NCBI GenBank assembly: GCA_045047085.1
Contig: JASFYT010000026.1
Location: 12,516-76,515 of the forward strand
DNA from: GCA-2401155 sp045047085
GTDB taxonomy: Bacteria > Pseudomonadota > Alphaproteobacteria > Rhizobiales > Rhizobiaceae
Reading direction: 5' to 3'
DNA length: 64,000 nt
Each line of letters opens with the position of its first letter. Position 1 is the first letter of the stretch. The notes under the pieces were generated by a model that saw nothing but the letters and a program-made list of their open reading frames with translations, ran no database searches and was not told the origin of the DNA. The position numbers were made by a program, and so were the translations under genes. Below, one piece after another: positions 26,957 to 37,208 of the stretch.

Positions 26957-27961
26957 CTAAATAAATGGATTTTCGGTAGGTAATGGCGCATCCTTATGCA
27001 GCAGGTCCTTTGACTGTAGATCAGCCCAAAATTCTGCCGGGATATCTGCTTTTGCCCAATTCAAAATTTCGGTGAACTCTTCGGCTGAGCGGGCTCCTGG
27101 AATTACGCAGGCAACAGCTGGATGGGCCAACGGGAATTGGAGTGCAGCCGCAGGCATTTCCACGGAATGTGCTTCGCAAACAGCTTTTAGTTTACCTACG
27201 CGCTCGACAATGTCATCGGGCGCTTTGGCGTAGTTCCACATTTCACCGCCGACCAGCACGCCGGAGTTGAAGGGGCCGCCGGTAATGATTGAGGTTCCTG
27301 CTTTTTCGCAAGCTGGCAGTAAATCATCCAATGGGGATTGTTCCAGTAGAGTGTATCGACCGGCAAGCAGGAAGGCATCCCATTGGCCGAATTCCATCGC
27401 GCGTAAGCAGACTTCTTTTTCGTTTACACCAAGACCGATGGCACTGACGTGACCAGCAGTGCGTAGTTCATCGAGGGCTTTATATCCTCCGCCTTCTAGG
27501 TCAGCCATATGGTTGGCATTGTCTGCCTCTCCGTGCTGCATTTCACCGATATCGTGAGCCAGCAATATATCTATCCGGTCTAATCCCAATCGCTGCAATG
27601 AGTCTTCGAAGGAACGCATGATCCCATCATAGGAATAATCGTAAAATGGGGTGAAGGGCAGGGGATCAATCATGCCGTAATCCATGGGGTTTTCTACCGG
27701 ACCCGGTTGCAGCAATCGTCCAACTTTGGTGGAAAGCACGTAATCCTTGCCGCGCACCATGTCGCCAACGACGCGCTCAGAGCGGCCAAAACCGTAGAAA
27801 GGGGCAGTATCCACGTAGCTTATGCCTGCGGCGAAGGCTGTTTCTATGACGCCAACGGCCGCTGTACGATCAAGCTCGGCGTAGTTGCCGCTTAAAGGTG
27901 CGCCGCCCACACCAAGCACATCAACTTCAATTTTGGTGTTTCCGATTTTACGTTTTTGCAT
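26957..27961 (-). CDS. Aldo/keto reductase (D-threo-aldose 1-dehydrogenase / L-fucose dehydrogenase-like)
   Basis: A 334-residue TIM-barrel oxidoreductase. The catalytic tetrad is visible as Asp and Tyr in YVDTAPFYG (residues ~50-58), Lys in STKVGRLL and His in LLAHDIGE. The C-terminal FPLAHPAVACVIPGARSAEE forms the NADP-binding region. Overall layout, with a PFYDYSYDGIMRSFEDSLQRLG segment, resembles aldose 1-dehydrogenase/pyridoxal dehydrogenase-type AKRs that oxidise sugar C1. It is convergent with the broken GNAT gene. Sugar metabolism is plausible given the gluconate dehydrogenase-like SDR and beta-mannosidase nearby, but the substrate is not established. Confidence 0.9.
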   Translation of the reverse strand: MQKRKIGNTKIEVDVLGVGGAPLSGNYAELDRTAAVGVIETAFAAGISYVDTAPFYGFGRSERVVGDMVRGKDYVLSTKVGRLLQPGPVENPMDYGMIDPLPFTPFYDYSYDGIMRSFEDSLQRLGLDRIDILLAHDIGEMQHGEADNANHMADLEGGGYKALDELRTAGHVSAIGLGVNEKEVCLRAMEFGQWDAFLLAGRYTLLEQSPLDDLLPACEKAGTSIITGGPFNSGVLVGGEMWNYAKAPDDIVERVGKLKAVCEAHSVEMPAAALQFPLAHPAVACVIPGARSAEEFTEILNWAKADIPAEFWADLQSKDLLHKDAPLPTENPFI

Positions 27962-28248
27962 CGTGTTTTCCGCCGCGATTCTTTTTGATCCTGCACGATG
28001 AAATTAGTACGCCGTAAATTTCAGGTATTCAACTTAGTGACCGGAAAAAATGCGGGATTAATCCCGCCCTGTTATCACCTGCTCAACCCATGGGAGGCTA
28101 TATCGTCGAATGCAAGTTATAGGCGCATTCTTCACCAGCATCTCAAGAATTCGGTGTTGATGGAATCTTTAAGAAGATGGTGGTTGGATCATGTCAGATT
28201 TCTCTGATATAGGGTTCTGAACAAACAGATGTTTCAAGAAATGATGTT

Positions 28249-28827
28249 ATGGCAAAATTAGAAGAATTACGGGCGCGAAGCGGCTCGAAATGTGAATTGT
28301 GCGGGGAGCCGGAGGGCTTAAATGTTTATGAGGTGCCACCGGAATCGGATGGTGGCGCTGACAAATGCGTGCTGGTTTGCGGGAACTGCCTTGATCAAGT
28401 GGAAAAGCGCACCGGAATGAATGGAGATCACTGGCGTTGCCTTAATGAAAGCATGTGGACGCAGGAACCCGCGGTTCAGGTTTTGGCATGGCGTATGCTG
28501 AAGCGGTTGAGCGCCGAGACGTGGGCGGTGGAGCTGTTTGATATGCTTTATCTCGAGGAGGAAACGCTTAGCTGGGCGCAAAGCGTCAATGAACAACCGG
28601 AAGGCGATGCGGTCGTGCATCTTGATAGCAATGGCAATGTTCTTGTAGCCGGTGATACGGTCACGTTGATCAAAGATTTGAATGTGAAGGGTGCTAACTT
28701 TACCGCGAAACGCGGAACGGCAGTTCGAAAAATCTCTCTGGTGTCTGACAATGCCGGGCATATTGAAGGGCGCGTGAACGGCCAGCAGATTGTTATTCTT
28801 ACGGAGTTCGTGAAAAAATCGAACTAG
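28249..28827 (+). CDS. PhnA family protein (YjdM-like)
   Basis: A 192-residue cytoplasmic protein of the PhnA family. The N-terminal zinc-ribbon is complete: CELCG at residues ~15-19 and CVLVCGNC about 30 residues later. The C-terminal ~70 residues form the PhnA SH3-like domain (LDSNGNVLVAGDTVTLIKDL, then GTAVRKISLV and GRVNGQQIVILTEFVKK). Despite the name, the family is not needed for phosphonate use in E. coli and its role is unknown. No phosphonate genes are nearby. The 287-base gap upstream contains no convincing gene. Confidence 0.92.
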   Translation: MAKLEELRARSGSKCELCGEPEGLNVYEVPPESDGGADKCVLVCGNCLDQVEKRTGMNGDHWRCLNESMWTQEPAVQVLAWRMLKRLSAETWAVELFDMLYLEEETLSWAQSVNEQPEGDAVVHLDSNGNVLVAGDTVTLIKDLNVKGANFTAKRGTAVRKISLVSDNAGHIEGRVNGQQIVILTEFVKKSN

Positions 28828-28934
28828 GTTGGGAGCGTTGTGAACGCCCATGCTGCCATTGCAAAATTTATCGAGCAGGAAAATCTATTGAGTTTTGCTG
28901 CAACTAGAATTGATTCCAATAACGTTTCGCGAGA

Positions 28935-31430
28935 CTAAAAGCCGCCGCTGTCATCCTTGAGCTGATTTGAACAACGAAAGACCGGAGGGGCTGCCAATAT
29001 CTGGGCGTTGAGTTCTGCTGTGGTTTTTACTTTGAAGCTTTTCGTTTCACCGGGCAGGAGGTTGACCATCATCGTATCGATTTCAGCGTCCGGGTGAATT
29101 CGGTCAATCATCAAACACGTATCGCGCAAAAAAGTTTTTGCCGTGACGTGCACCAACCAGTCTTCACCGGCCAACCAGTCGTCACCATCTTCTTCAACGC
29201 GAACTACGGCTTCGGGTTCCGGCAGGTCTAGATCGACGTCTTCGTTGAAAAACCAATGTGCGGTGCTATTCTGCATGGTGGCGATGATCATTTCTTCGCG
29301 TGGATTATCCGGTGTTGAGATGTCAGGTGGAATATCTAGCTCTTTGGCATCCATCCGATCAACGGCGAAGCGCCAGAAATCGAATTCTGCCAATACAGTT
29401 CCATCGAAACGCACGCGCTGTAGTTTAACTGCAGCGCGCCAGAACAGGGTGCTGTCATTTATCGCGATCAGTTTGAGTTTTTCTTGATCTGTGCCACGCG
29501 GCTGAATGGTCAATAGATGAGGTGCATAAGCCGATTTGAGCGCATACCAAAGTGGCTTTTTGCGACCATATCCGTCGATTGCCGACCATGAGGTTGCCGG
29601 CCAGCAATCGTTCAATTGCCAAATGATCGATCCCATGCATTTTGGGCGGTGGGAGCGAAGATGTTCAATGCCGAAGCGCATGGCACGCGCCTGATTGAGT
29701 TGGGTGACGAAGTGCCAGTCATCCATGTTTTTTGGGTCTGGCAAGTGGCCTTTGAGGCCGCGCAATAATTTTTCACTGCCATCAGTTGCTTTTTGATGAT
29801 GCACTACGCCCGGTGATGTGGGCGTTAAAGGATCATCATTGATGGATTGGGTGAGGGTTGACCATGTGGGCGGTGCCTGCCAGCCAAATTCAGACATAAA
29901 ACGGGGTACATAGTTGCGATATTCTTGATAGCCCGTTTCATTCCAAACTTTCCACTCGTGGTTGCAGCCGTGATCTGGATCATTGGGATGCAAATTCATC
30001 GAGCCGGAATAGGGGCTGCCAGCCCAATAGGGGCGGGTGGGGTCTAATTCTGCAACGATTTTTGGTAGCATGTCGAGGTAATAGCCTTCGCCCCAGCTAT
30101 TGCCCTCAAGAGGAGTTTTCCAACCCCAGTCAAACCAGCCCCAAATGTTTTCATTATTGCCGTTCCAAAGCACGAGCGATGGGTGTGCCATCAGGCGAAT
30201 AACATTCTCACGGGCCTCCTTCTGGATCTCCTCAGGAAGATCACCCTCTTCGGGGTAGGCAGCGCAGGCAAACAGGAAATCTTGCCACACCAGCATACCG
30301 AGTGCATCGCAAGCCTCATAGAATGCGTCGGTTTCGTAGATGCCACCACCCCAGACGCGCAGCATATTGATGTTGGCGTCTTTGGCTTGTGAGATGCGGT
30401 CTAAAAAACGTTGCGGCGTTACCCTGGGCAAAAAACTGTCATCAGGTATCCAGTTCGCACCCATGATGAATATCGGGACGTCGTTAATGACAAATGTGAA
30501 AGCCGATCCGGTTTCATCTTCCGAGGTATCAAGGCGCAAAGAGCGGAAACCTATGTTGCGCTCCCAACAATCAAGTTCGCTGGAACGGCCTTTAATGAGT
30601 GAAAGCTTCAGTGCATAGAGTGGCTGATCGCCGAGATTATGCGGCCACCAGACTTCTGGATTATCGACCTGCAGTATAAGTTTTCCCTCACGATCACCGG
30701 CGGCGATTATTGTCTTGGCTTTGATGCCTGCTATTTCAGCGATAACGGTAATATCGTCATCAGTTACGCCGTCGCGCGTGATCTGGAATTTAATTTTTAT
30801 GTGACCACGATTTCCCTTCAGGGAAATTTCCGGGCGTACAACATTGAAACGGGCGATTGACCAAGATTCGATCCGGCAATTTTTCCAGATGCCTGACGTG
30901 GCCATTGTAGGAGCCCAGTCCCAACCAAAGTCATAGGCAGCTTTGCGCATTAAATTTGCGTGATTTGGGTAGTTGTTGGGACGATTCTGGGTGCGTTGTT
31001 CAAGGGCTTCACCTACCTTGCGTGGTGAGGTGAACTCCAAATTAAGACTGTTATTGCCGACTTTCAACATGTCCGTGATATCAAAGCGATAGGAACGATG
31101 CATGTTTTTGGTCGAACCGATTTTCTTGCCGTTAAAGGCAATTTCGGCAAAAGTATCGAGGCCATCAAAGACGAGATCGTGGCGGGTTGCGTCAAGCTTT
31201 TTCCACTCAAAGCCACAGGCATAAGCCCAATTTTGCCAACCAACCCAGTCCTGACGGATTTCATTGAGATCGATATAGGGATCAGCCAAGTAACCGGCGG
31301 CCATCAGGTCTGTGTGCACAGTGCCAGGAACAGTAGCAGGCATCATGTCTGGGAGTTCGGGACGTCCCTTGTAATTGGTAACGCAGGCAAAATTCCAGTT
31401 TGAGGATAGTGATTTAACGAGAACTGGCAT
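28935..31430 (-). CDS. Beta-mannosidase, glycoside hydrolase family 2
   Basis: An 831-residue GH2 enzyme without signal peptide, so cytoplasmic. The order is the N-terminal jelly-roll (residues ~10-190, with TVPGTVHTDLMAAGYL and YRFDITDMLKVGNNSLNLEF), an Ig-like domain, then the TIM barrel from ~300. The acid/base Glu is in LVLWNGNNENIWGWFDWG and the nucleophile Glu in FMSEFGWQAPP. The IIWQLNDCWPATSWSAIDGY segment is typical of beta-mannosidases. It would hydrolyse terminal beta-mannosides of imported oligosaccharides. No transporter for such sugars adjoins it. Confidence 0.94.
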   Translation of the reverse strand: MPVLVKSLSSNWNFACVTNYKGRPELPDMMPATVPGTVHTDLMAAGYLADPYIDLNEIRQDWVGWQNWAYACGFEWKKLDATRHDLVFDGLDTFAEIAFNGKKIGSTKNMHRSYRFDITDMLKVGNNSLNLEFTSPRKVGEALEQRTQNRPNNYPNHANLMRKAAYDFGWDWAPTMATSGIWKNCRIESWSIARFNVVRPEISLKGNRGHIKIKFQITRDGVTDDDITVIAEIAGIKAKTIIAAGDREGKLILQVDNPEVWWPHNLGDQPLYALKLSLIKGRSSELDCWERNIGFRSLRLDTSEDETGSAFTFVINDVPIFIMGANWIPDDSFLPRVTPQRFLDRISQAKDANINMLRVWGGGIYETDAFYEACDALGMLVWQDFLFACAAYPEEGDLPEEIQKEARENVIRLMAHPSLVLWNGNNENIWGWFDWGWKTPLEGNSWGEGYYLDMLPKIVAELDPTRPYWAGSPYSGSMNLHPNDPDHGCNHEWKVWNETGYQEYRNYVPRFMSEFGWQAPPTWSTLTQSINDDPLTPTSPGVVHHQKATDGSEKLLRGLKGHLPDPKNMDDWHFVTQLNQARAMRFGIEHLRSHRPKCMGSIIWQLNDCWPATSWSAIDGYGRKKPLWYALKSAYAPHLLTIQPRGTDQEKLKLIAINDSTLFWRAAVKLQRVRFDGTVLAEFDFWRFAVDRMDAKELDIPPDISTPDNPREEMIIATMQNSTAHWFFNEDVDLDLPEPEAVVRVEEDGDDWLAGEDWLVHVTAKTFLRDTCLMIDRIHPDAEIDTMMVNLLPGETKSFKVKTTAELNAQILAAPPVFRCSNQLKDDSGGF

Positions 31431-31728
31431 TTTTGGCCTGAAAAATATGCGGGAATCGAACTCACATTACGCTACATTTTATGTTTACCATGGAGTGAGC
31501 AAGGTCAAGTAGTCATAATTTGTGGTTTGGGGGTAACTGGTAATTTGCAAAAGTTACCAACAGATCATCACGTGAAATTGCCGAATTTAAATTTTGTTAG
31601 AATAAATGTGTTGACCGCAACCGATTGTACTGGCAAGAAAATGTCAGGGGCGTTTCATGGTTTGTAGTATCCATAATACGACCGATATTTGGTGTATGAT
31701 GGAACTATAATATTTGGAGTTCTCGTCT
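31431..31728. other. Divergent promoter region between beta-mannosidase and alpha-2-macroglobulin genes
   Basis: A 298-base AT-rich gap that must hold promoters for both directions. I see no RNA gene, clear palindrome or small gene in it. A GGAG site directly precedes the macroglobulin ATG. Confidence 0.5.
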
Positions 31729-34700
31729 ATGCGCCGTATTTTCTCTTCCGTTTTTTTTGCGTTTATTCTCATTCTGCAATATGTGTCTTTTGGCCATTCG
31801 CAGGAAAAAACCCGTACGGTGGAAATCACCGAAAATGCGGATTATAACGGCTTCGACATTCGCGCAGAAAAAGATGTGACGCTTGAGCAGTGCAAATCCA
31901 TGTGCATTGCAGACAAACAATGCCGGGCCTTCACGTTTAACAGCAATGTGAACTGGTGCTTTTTGAAGTCGGACTTTCGCGAGATCGAAAAATTTGACGG
32001 AGCGATTGCCGGGAAGATCGTCGAGATTGCTGCCGAGCCGGATATTGGTGCAGCGCCCAAGCTTGGTTTCATCAATTCAAGTATGCAATTGCGGGCTGAT
32101 TTGTTTCGCAGAAATCTGAAAAAACCGATTGGTGACGTGTCTGTTGAAGGCTTGTTGAGTGGTGCTTTTGCGGACTTCAGGCAGAAAAAGCCAGGCCGGG
32201 CCTTGCTTAAATACAAGCAGGTGCTTGGCGCTAACCCGGATGATGCGGCTCAGTGGTTGAGCATTGCCAATGCAAATATGCGATATCTTTCAAACAGCAA
32301 ACGGCGTGATTATAAGGTTCAGCAATTTATAATTGATGTGACGCTGAACGGCTATAAATCGTCAAGAACACTTTCAATGCGTGCTAGGGCTTTAAATGTT
32401 TTGGGCGCGGCATTCCAATGGAACAGGTTGTATCGCCCAGCACTGGAATCGATGAAGGCGAGCCTCGCTTTGCAGCCTTCGCTATCAGTGTCTGCAGCCT
32501 ATCAACAATTGCGAGAGACCCATGGGTTTCGGGTCAGCGGAAACAGCGTTGATGTGGAAACCAGCACGCCGCGTATCTGCGTTCAATTTTCCGAACCGCT
32601 GGTTAAATCGGGCATAGATTATGCCACCTTCATGACTGTGGATGGAAAAGCCGCAGCAATCGACCAGAGTGAACGTCAATTGTGCGCGCAGGGGCTGGAA
32701 CATGGAAAATCTTACCGCATTACCCTTCGCACAGGTCTGCCATCAACCGTTGGAGAGGCACTGTTAAAGCCGATAGTGATGAATTTATATGTGCGTGACA
32801 GAGGAGCGTCTTTGCGTTTTGACGGTAATAATTTTGTATTACCAACATCCGGACGTCACGGTTTTCCGATCATTTCGGTGAATACTGATCAGGCTGATCT
32901 GGAACTCTTCCGGGTTGGTGAAAGGGCACTTTCGCGTCTTTTATCAGGGTCGGATTTTCTAAGCCAATTGAGTGGATACAATATTGATAGTGTTCGCGAT
33001 GATCTGGGGCAGCCGGTTTGGCGCGGAAAAATTGATCTGAAAAAAGTATTGAACAGAGAAGCTGTGACCAGTTTTCCCGTGGACGAGGCGTTACCAAAAC
33101 GCGAACCGGGAATTTATGTCCTTACCGCGTTGCCTAGCGGGGAAGAAGGCGAACGTTGGGATAGTCGGGCTACCCAGTGGTTTTTGATCTCTGATATAGG
33201 ACTGAGCACGATCAAAGGCGATGATGGTTTAACTGTAGTTTCGCGTTCCCTTGAAAGTGCTAAGCCGATTGCCAATGTGGCATTGACCCTGATTGCGCGA
33301 AATAACGAGATATTGGGAACGGCAACTACCGACGAAAAAGGAATGGTTAAATTTCCTGTTGGACTGGTACGCGGAAAAGCAGGATTGGCACCAGCGATAT
33401 TGATTGCGAAAAATGCTGAAAACCAATCGGATTTTGTCTTTCTCGATATGAAAAAGAATGCCTTTGATCTTTCAGATCGTGGCGTTGAAGGCCGCGCCGC
33501 GCCGGGGCCGATCGATGTTTTTCTTTATCATGATCGCGGGATTTATCGTACCGGCGAAACGGTTAATACGGTGGCACTGATGCGCGATGATAAGGCCGAT
33601 GCCGTATCGAATGTGCCATTGACCTTTATTTATCGCCGTCCGGATGGGGTGGAAGACCGCCGTGTTATTTCCCGGTCCGGGTCGATTGGCGGACATGTGG
33701 TGCCATTTAAGTTGACCGACAATGCTATGCGCGGACAATGGAGCCTATCCGTTTATACCGATCCGAAAAAGGCATCATTGTCACGAAAATCATTTTTGGT
33801 CGAAGATTTTATTCCGGATCGTACCGAGTTTGAACTGACAAGTTCAACCACTCGATTTTCGGAAAGTACTCCGGCGGTGCTCACGCTTGACGGGAAATTT
33901 CTATATGGTGCTCCGGCAAGTGATTTGAAGCTTGAAGGCGAAATTCGCGCAAGCATGATACGCACCCGAGAAGGTTATTCCGGCTATTTGTTCGGATTGG
34001 GCAATGAGGTGAATAATGGAAGTTCGGTGTTCGCATTGGCTGATTTGCCAAAAACCGACCTTGATGGGCACGCCGAATTCAAAGCATATTTGGGAACATT
34101 ACCGGCAACAACCCGACCGGTGGAAGCCAGTATTACAGTTCGTATGCGTGAAGAAGGGGGCAGGGCAATAGAGCGTCAGATTAGCTTGCCGGTGCTCGCT
34201 AATGGTCCGATGATCGGTGTTCACATGAATTTCGACGATGGCGGTCTGTCAGAAAACTCCGTGGCCGAATTTGATGTGATTGCCATTGATCCAGATGGTT
34301 CGAAAATAGCGCTCTCCGGGCTAAACTGGTCGCTTTACAAAATCGAACGGAATTATCAATGGCACCGCAATGGCGGTAATTGGCGTTATGAATCTGTGAC
34401 CATTCCGCGTCTCGTGGGTGATGGAACACTGGATGCCGCTAACAATGGGCCGGTAAAAATTTCGACCACTGTAAAGTTTGGACTTTACCGCCTTGAGGTA
34501 GAGAGTAGTAAAGATGGTGGGCCTGCAACGAGTGTTGAATTTTCTGCCGGCTGGTATTTCGATAGTGGTTCGGCGGATACGCCCGATGCGTTGGAAATCG
34601 CTTTGGATCGCAAACATTATTCGGTTGGTGACAAAGCGACATTAACGATCACACCGCAATTTGCCGGTGAAATGATGGTTGTCATTGGTAGTGATCAATT

Positions 34701-37203
34701 GCACGAGACGCTCACCCTCAATGTGCCGCGAAGCGGCGCCAAGATGGAAATTCCGGTCAAAGCTGAATGGGGATCTGGCGCTTACGTAACTGCCTTCTTG
34801 GTGCGTCCCGGTGGTTCTGGAAGCTCGAACCGATTGCCCACACGTGCCATTGGAACCGCTTGGCTGCAAATTGATCCGGGTAAACGAAAGCTTGATGTGA
34901 AGCTTGAATTGCCGGAAAAAAGCAGACCGAACGAAACATTGACGATCCCGGTATCTGTTGCTGGTCTGACCGCTGGCGAGGAAGCATATGTAACCGTTGC
35001 TGCAGTGGATGTGGGTATTCTTAATCTGACCCGTTATACGCCGCCCGAGCCTTCTAACTGGTATCATGGTCAGCGTGCATTGGGGCTGGAAATTCGTGAT
35101 ATTTACGGTCGCTTGATTGACGGCTCACAGGGCGCGTTTGGTAAATTGCGTACGGGTGGTGATGCCAGTGACCTACGGCCAAAAGGCAGTCCGCCAACCC
35201 AAAAATTGTTCTCATTCTTTTCCGGTGTTGTGAAAGTAGATGCGGACGGTAAGGCGAACATTGAATTTGCATTACCGCAATTCAACGGTACGGCAAGGAT
35301 TATGGCAGTGGCATGGACCGATAAGGGAGTTGGTTCGGCAAATGGGGATGTGATTATCCGCGATTCCGTAGTTGTTACGGCCAGTATTCCCAAAGTGTTA
35401 GCACCGGGCGATGTGGCGGAAACTGTGGTGGAAATTGCAAACACGGATGGGCCTGCCGGAAACTATGTGTTGTCACTTGTGGCCGATGATGTGATTTCGA
35501 TTGATGACAGCGCCATTCCAGCCTTCGTCAATCTGGCGACCGGAGAGCGTAAATCGTTCCGGGTTCCAATTACAGCAAATCGACCCGGTACGATCAGTAT
35601 GACACTGAATGTGGTTTATGAAGCAGAAACGGTTTCATCCGTCGTTCAGGAAGTGTTTGTGCGACCTTCGACTTTGCCGATAACCAAGCGAATTGAATTT
35701 CCACTGCTGGCTGATGGCGGCAAAGTTACCATCGGTAAGGATTTGCTTTTGGGCAGTATTCCCCAAGGAGCCAGCGTCAGCATAAATGTATCAAGCTCCG
35801 CTGCGTTTGATTTGCCGGGCTTGTTGATGAAGCTGGATCGATATCCCTATGGATGTGCCGAACAAACAACGAGCCGGGCATTGCCGCTATTGTACCTTAG
35901 CGATTTTGGTGCCTCTGATGGTTTGATTGATGCAGCCGATGTTAAGAAACGGGTTAAAGGTGCCATTACCAGAGTGTTGTCCTATCAATCTTCGAGCGGA
36001 AGTTTCGGGCTATGGCGCCCGGACAGTGGCGATTTGTGGCTTGATTCATACATCACAGATTTTCTGACCAGAGCCAGTGAAAAAGGTTTCAAAGTTCCTG
36101 AAATCGGCATGCGGCTGGCAGTTGAGAATTTGAAAAACTCTCTCGGATACAACAGTGATATCTCAGGTAACAGCAATGAAATTGCCTATGCGCTTTATGT
36201 GCTTGCGCGCAACAGGGCGGCATCTGCTGGCGATTTACGCTATTATGCAGATACACGGTTGAATGATTTTGCAACACCTCTGGCACGGGCACATCTGGCT
36301 GCGGCGCTGTCGCTCTATAATGACGTGGAACGGGCCAATCGGGTGTTTGGTTCTGCTTATAATCTGGCCGCAAATGCTGCAACCATAAGCCTAGTTCGGT
36401 CTGATTATGGGTCAGCACTGCGTGATGGTGCGGCAATGCTGGCGCTGGCGTCAGAATCGCGTCCTGCCAGTCCGCTTGTCGGGAAAATGGCTCGGCTTGT
36501 GGCAAAGGAGCTTGATTTGCGCAAGTACACTTCAACGCAGGAAAATGCGTGGATGTTACTTGCAGCGCGTGCCTTGCAGGAGGAGGACGCCTCTATCCGG
36601 TTGGATGTGAATGGTGGCGAGCAACAGGGTGCCTACACTGCGAAATTTGCCGGTGACGAACTGGCTGATGCCCCAATTATTGTTACCAATAAGATGGGGC
36701 ATAATCTGGTTGCGGTGGTATCCACTATTGCCTCGCCTGAGCGTCCTTTATCTGCTGGGGGTGATGGGTTCCAAATTGAGCGTCACTATTATCGTCTCGA
36801 TGGAACCGAGACCACGCTGAACGATGTGACGCAAAACGAACGTTTCCTGGTGGTGGTCAAATATAGTCAGGATAATCCATGGGGTTCACGGGTAATCCTG
36901 ACGGATTTGCTGCCCGGTGGTTTTGAGATTGATAACCCAAGGTTGATTTCCAGTGCGCAAATTTCTGGTTTCGACTGGTTGGATAATGTATCGCCGGCTC
37001 ATACAGAGTTTAGAAAAGACCGGTTTGTGGTAGCTTTCAACCATGGTTCGAGTGATCAAAATTGGCATACGGCCGCTTATATGGTGCGTGCGGTAACACC
37101 GGGGACTTATGTGCTTCCGGCTGCCACGGTTGAAGATATGTATCGGCCACAGTTTCAGGCGCGTACGGCGACCGGGTTCATCTCGATTAAAGCTGCGCGT
37201 TAG
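31729..37203 (+). CDS. Bacterial alpha-2-macroglobulin with N-terminal PAN/Apple domain
   Basis: A 1824-residue secreted giant. A signal peptide (MRRIFSSVFFAFILILQYVSFGHS) is followed by a PAN/Apple-like domain (residues ~30-100) with Cys in EQCKSMCIADKQCRAF and NWCFLKSDF. A helical repeat-like region (~110-250) precedes the macroglobulin MG domains. The thioester motif is intact as YPYGCAEQTTSRALP, with Cys 1376, ahead of the alpha-alpha barrel thioester domain. The C-terminus carries YRLDGTETTLNDVTQNERFL and a receptor-binding-like fold. Bacterial A2Ms trap attacking proteases in the periplasm and are commonly paired with PBP1C, whose gene starts 5 bases downstream. The ATG at 31729 is preceded by GGAG; a TTG at 31714 is in frame. 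Confidence 0.95.
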   Translation: MRRIFSSVFFAFILILQYVSFGHSQEKTRTVEITENADYNGFDIRAEKDVTLEQCKSMCIADKQCRAFTFNSNVNWCFLKSDFREIEKFDGAIAGKIVEIAAEPDIGAAPKLGFINSSMQLRADLFRRNLKKPIGDVSVEGLLSGAFADFRQKKPGRALLKYKQVLGANPDDAAQWLSIANANMRYLSNSKRRDYKVQQFIIDVTLNGYKSSRTLSMRARALNVLGAAFQWNRLYRPALESMKASLALQPSLSVSAAYQQLRETHGFRVSGNSVDVETSTPRICVQFSEPLVKSGIDYATFMTVDGKAAAIDQSERQLCAQGLEHGKSYRITLRTGLPSTVGEALLKPIVMNLYVRDRGASLRFDGNNFVLPTSGRHGFPIISVNTDQADLELFRVGERALSRLLSGSDFLSQLSGYNIDSVRDDLGQPVWRGKIDLKKVLNREAVTSFPVDEALPKREPGIYVLTALPSGEEGERWDSRATQWFLISDIGLSTIKGDDGLTVVSRSLESAKPIANVALTLIARNNEILGTATTDEKGMVKFPVGLVRGKAGLAPAILIAKNAENQSDFVFLDMKKNAFDLSDRGVEGRAAPGPIDVFLYHDRGIYRTGETVNTVALMRDDKADAVSNVPLTFIYRRPDGVEDRRVISRSGSIGGHVVPFKLTDNAMRGQWSLSVYTDPKKASLSRKSFLVEDFIPDRTEFELTSSTTRFSESTPAVLTLDGKFLYGAPASDLKLEGEIRASMIRTREGYSGYLFGLGNEVNNGSSVFALADLPKTDLDGHAEFKAYLGTLPATTRPVEASITVRMREEGGRAIERQISLPVLANGPMIGVHMNFDDGGLSENSVAEFDVIAIDPDGSKIALSGLNWSLYKIERNYQWHRNGGNWRYESVTIPRLVGDGTLDAANNGPVKISTTVKFGLYRLEVESSKDGGPATSVEFSAGWYFDSGSADTPDALEIALDRKHYSVGDKATLTITPQFAGEMMVVIGSDQLHETLTLNVPRSGAKMEIPVKAEWGSGAYVTAFLVRPGGSGSSNRLPTRAIGTAWLQIDPGKRKLDVKLELPEKSRPNETLTIPVSVAGLTAGEEAYVTVAAVDVGILNLTRYTPPEPSNWYHGQRALGLEIRDIYGRLIDGSQGAFGKLRTGGDASDLRPKGSPPTQKLFSFFSGVVKVDADGKANIEFALPQFNGTARIMAVAWTDKGVGSANGDVIIRDSVVVTASIPKVLAPGDVAETVVEIANTDGPAGNYVLSLVADDVISIDDSAIPAFVNLATGERKSFRVPITANRPGTISMTLNVVYEAETVSSVVQEVFVRPSTLPITKRIEFPLLADGGKVTIGKDLLLGSIPQGASVSINVSSSAAFDLPGLLMKLDRYPYGCAEQTTSRALPLLYLSDFGASDGLIDAADVKKRVKGAITRVLSYQSSSGSFGLWRPDSGDLWLDSYITDFLTRASEKGFKVPEIGMRLAVENLKNSLGYNSDISGNSNEIAYALYVLARNRAASAGDLRYYADTRLNDFATPLARAHLAAALSLYNDVERANRVFGSAYNLAANAATISLVRSDYGSALRDGAAMLALASESRPASPLVGKMARLVAKELDLRKYTSTQENAWMLLAARALQEEDASIRLDVNGGEQQGAYTAKFAGDELADAPIIVTNKMGHNLVAVVSTIASPERPLSAGGDGFQIERHYYRLDGTETTLNDVTQNERFLVVVKYSQDNPWGSRVILTDLLPGGFEIDNPRLISSAQISGFDWLDNVSPAHTEFRKDRFVVAFNHGSSDQNWHTAAYMVRAVTPGTYVLPAATVEDMYRPQFQARTATGFISIKAAR

Positions 37204-37208
37204 TCGAG

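Noticed and set aside
27998..28207. 69-codon frame in the gap before phnA
   Set aside because: Unconvincing composition and no ribosome site; the gap better fits promoter sequence.
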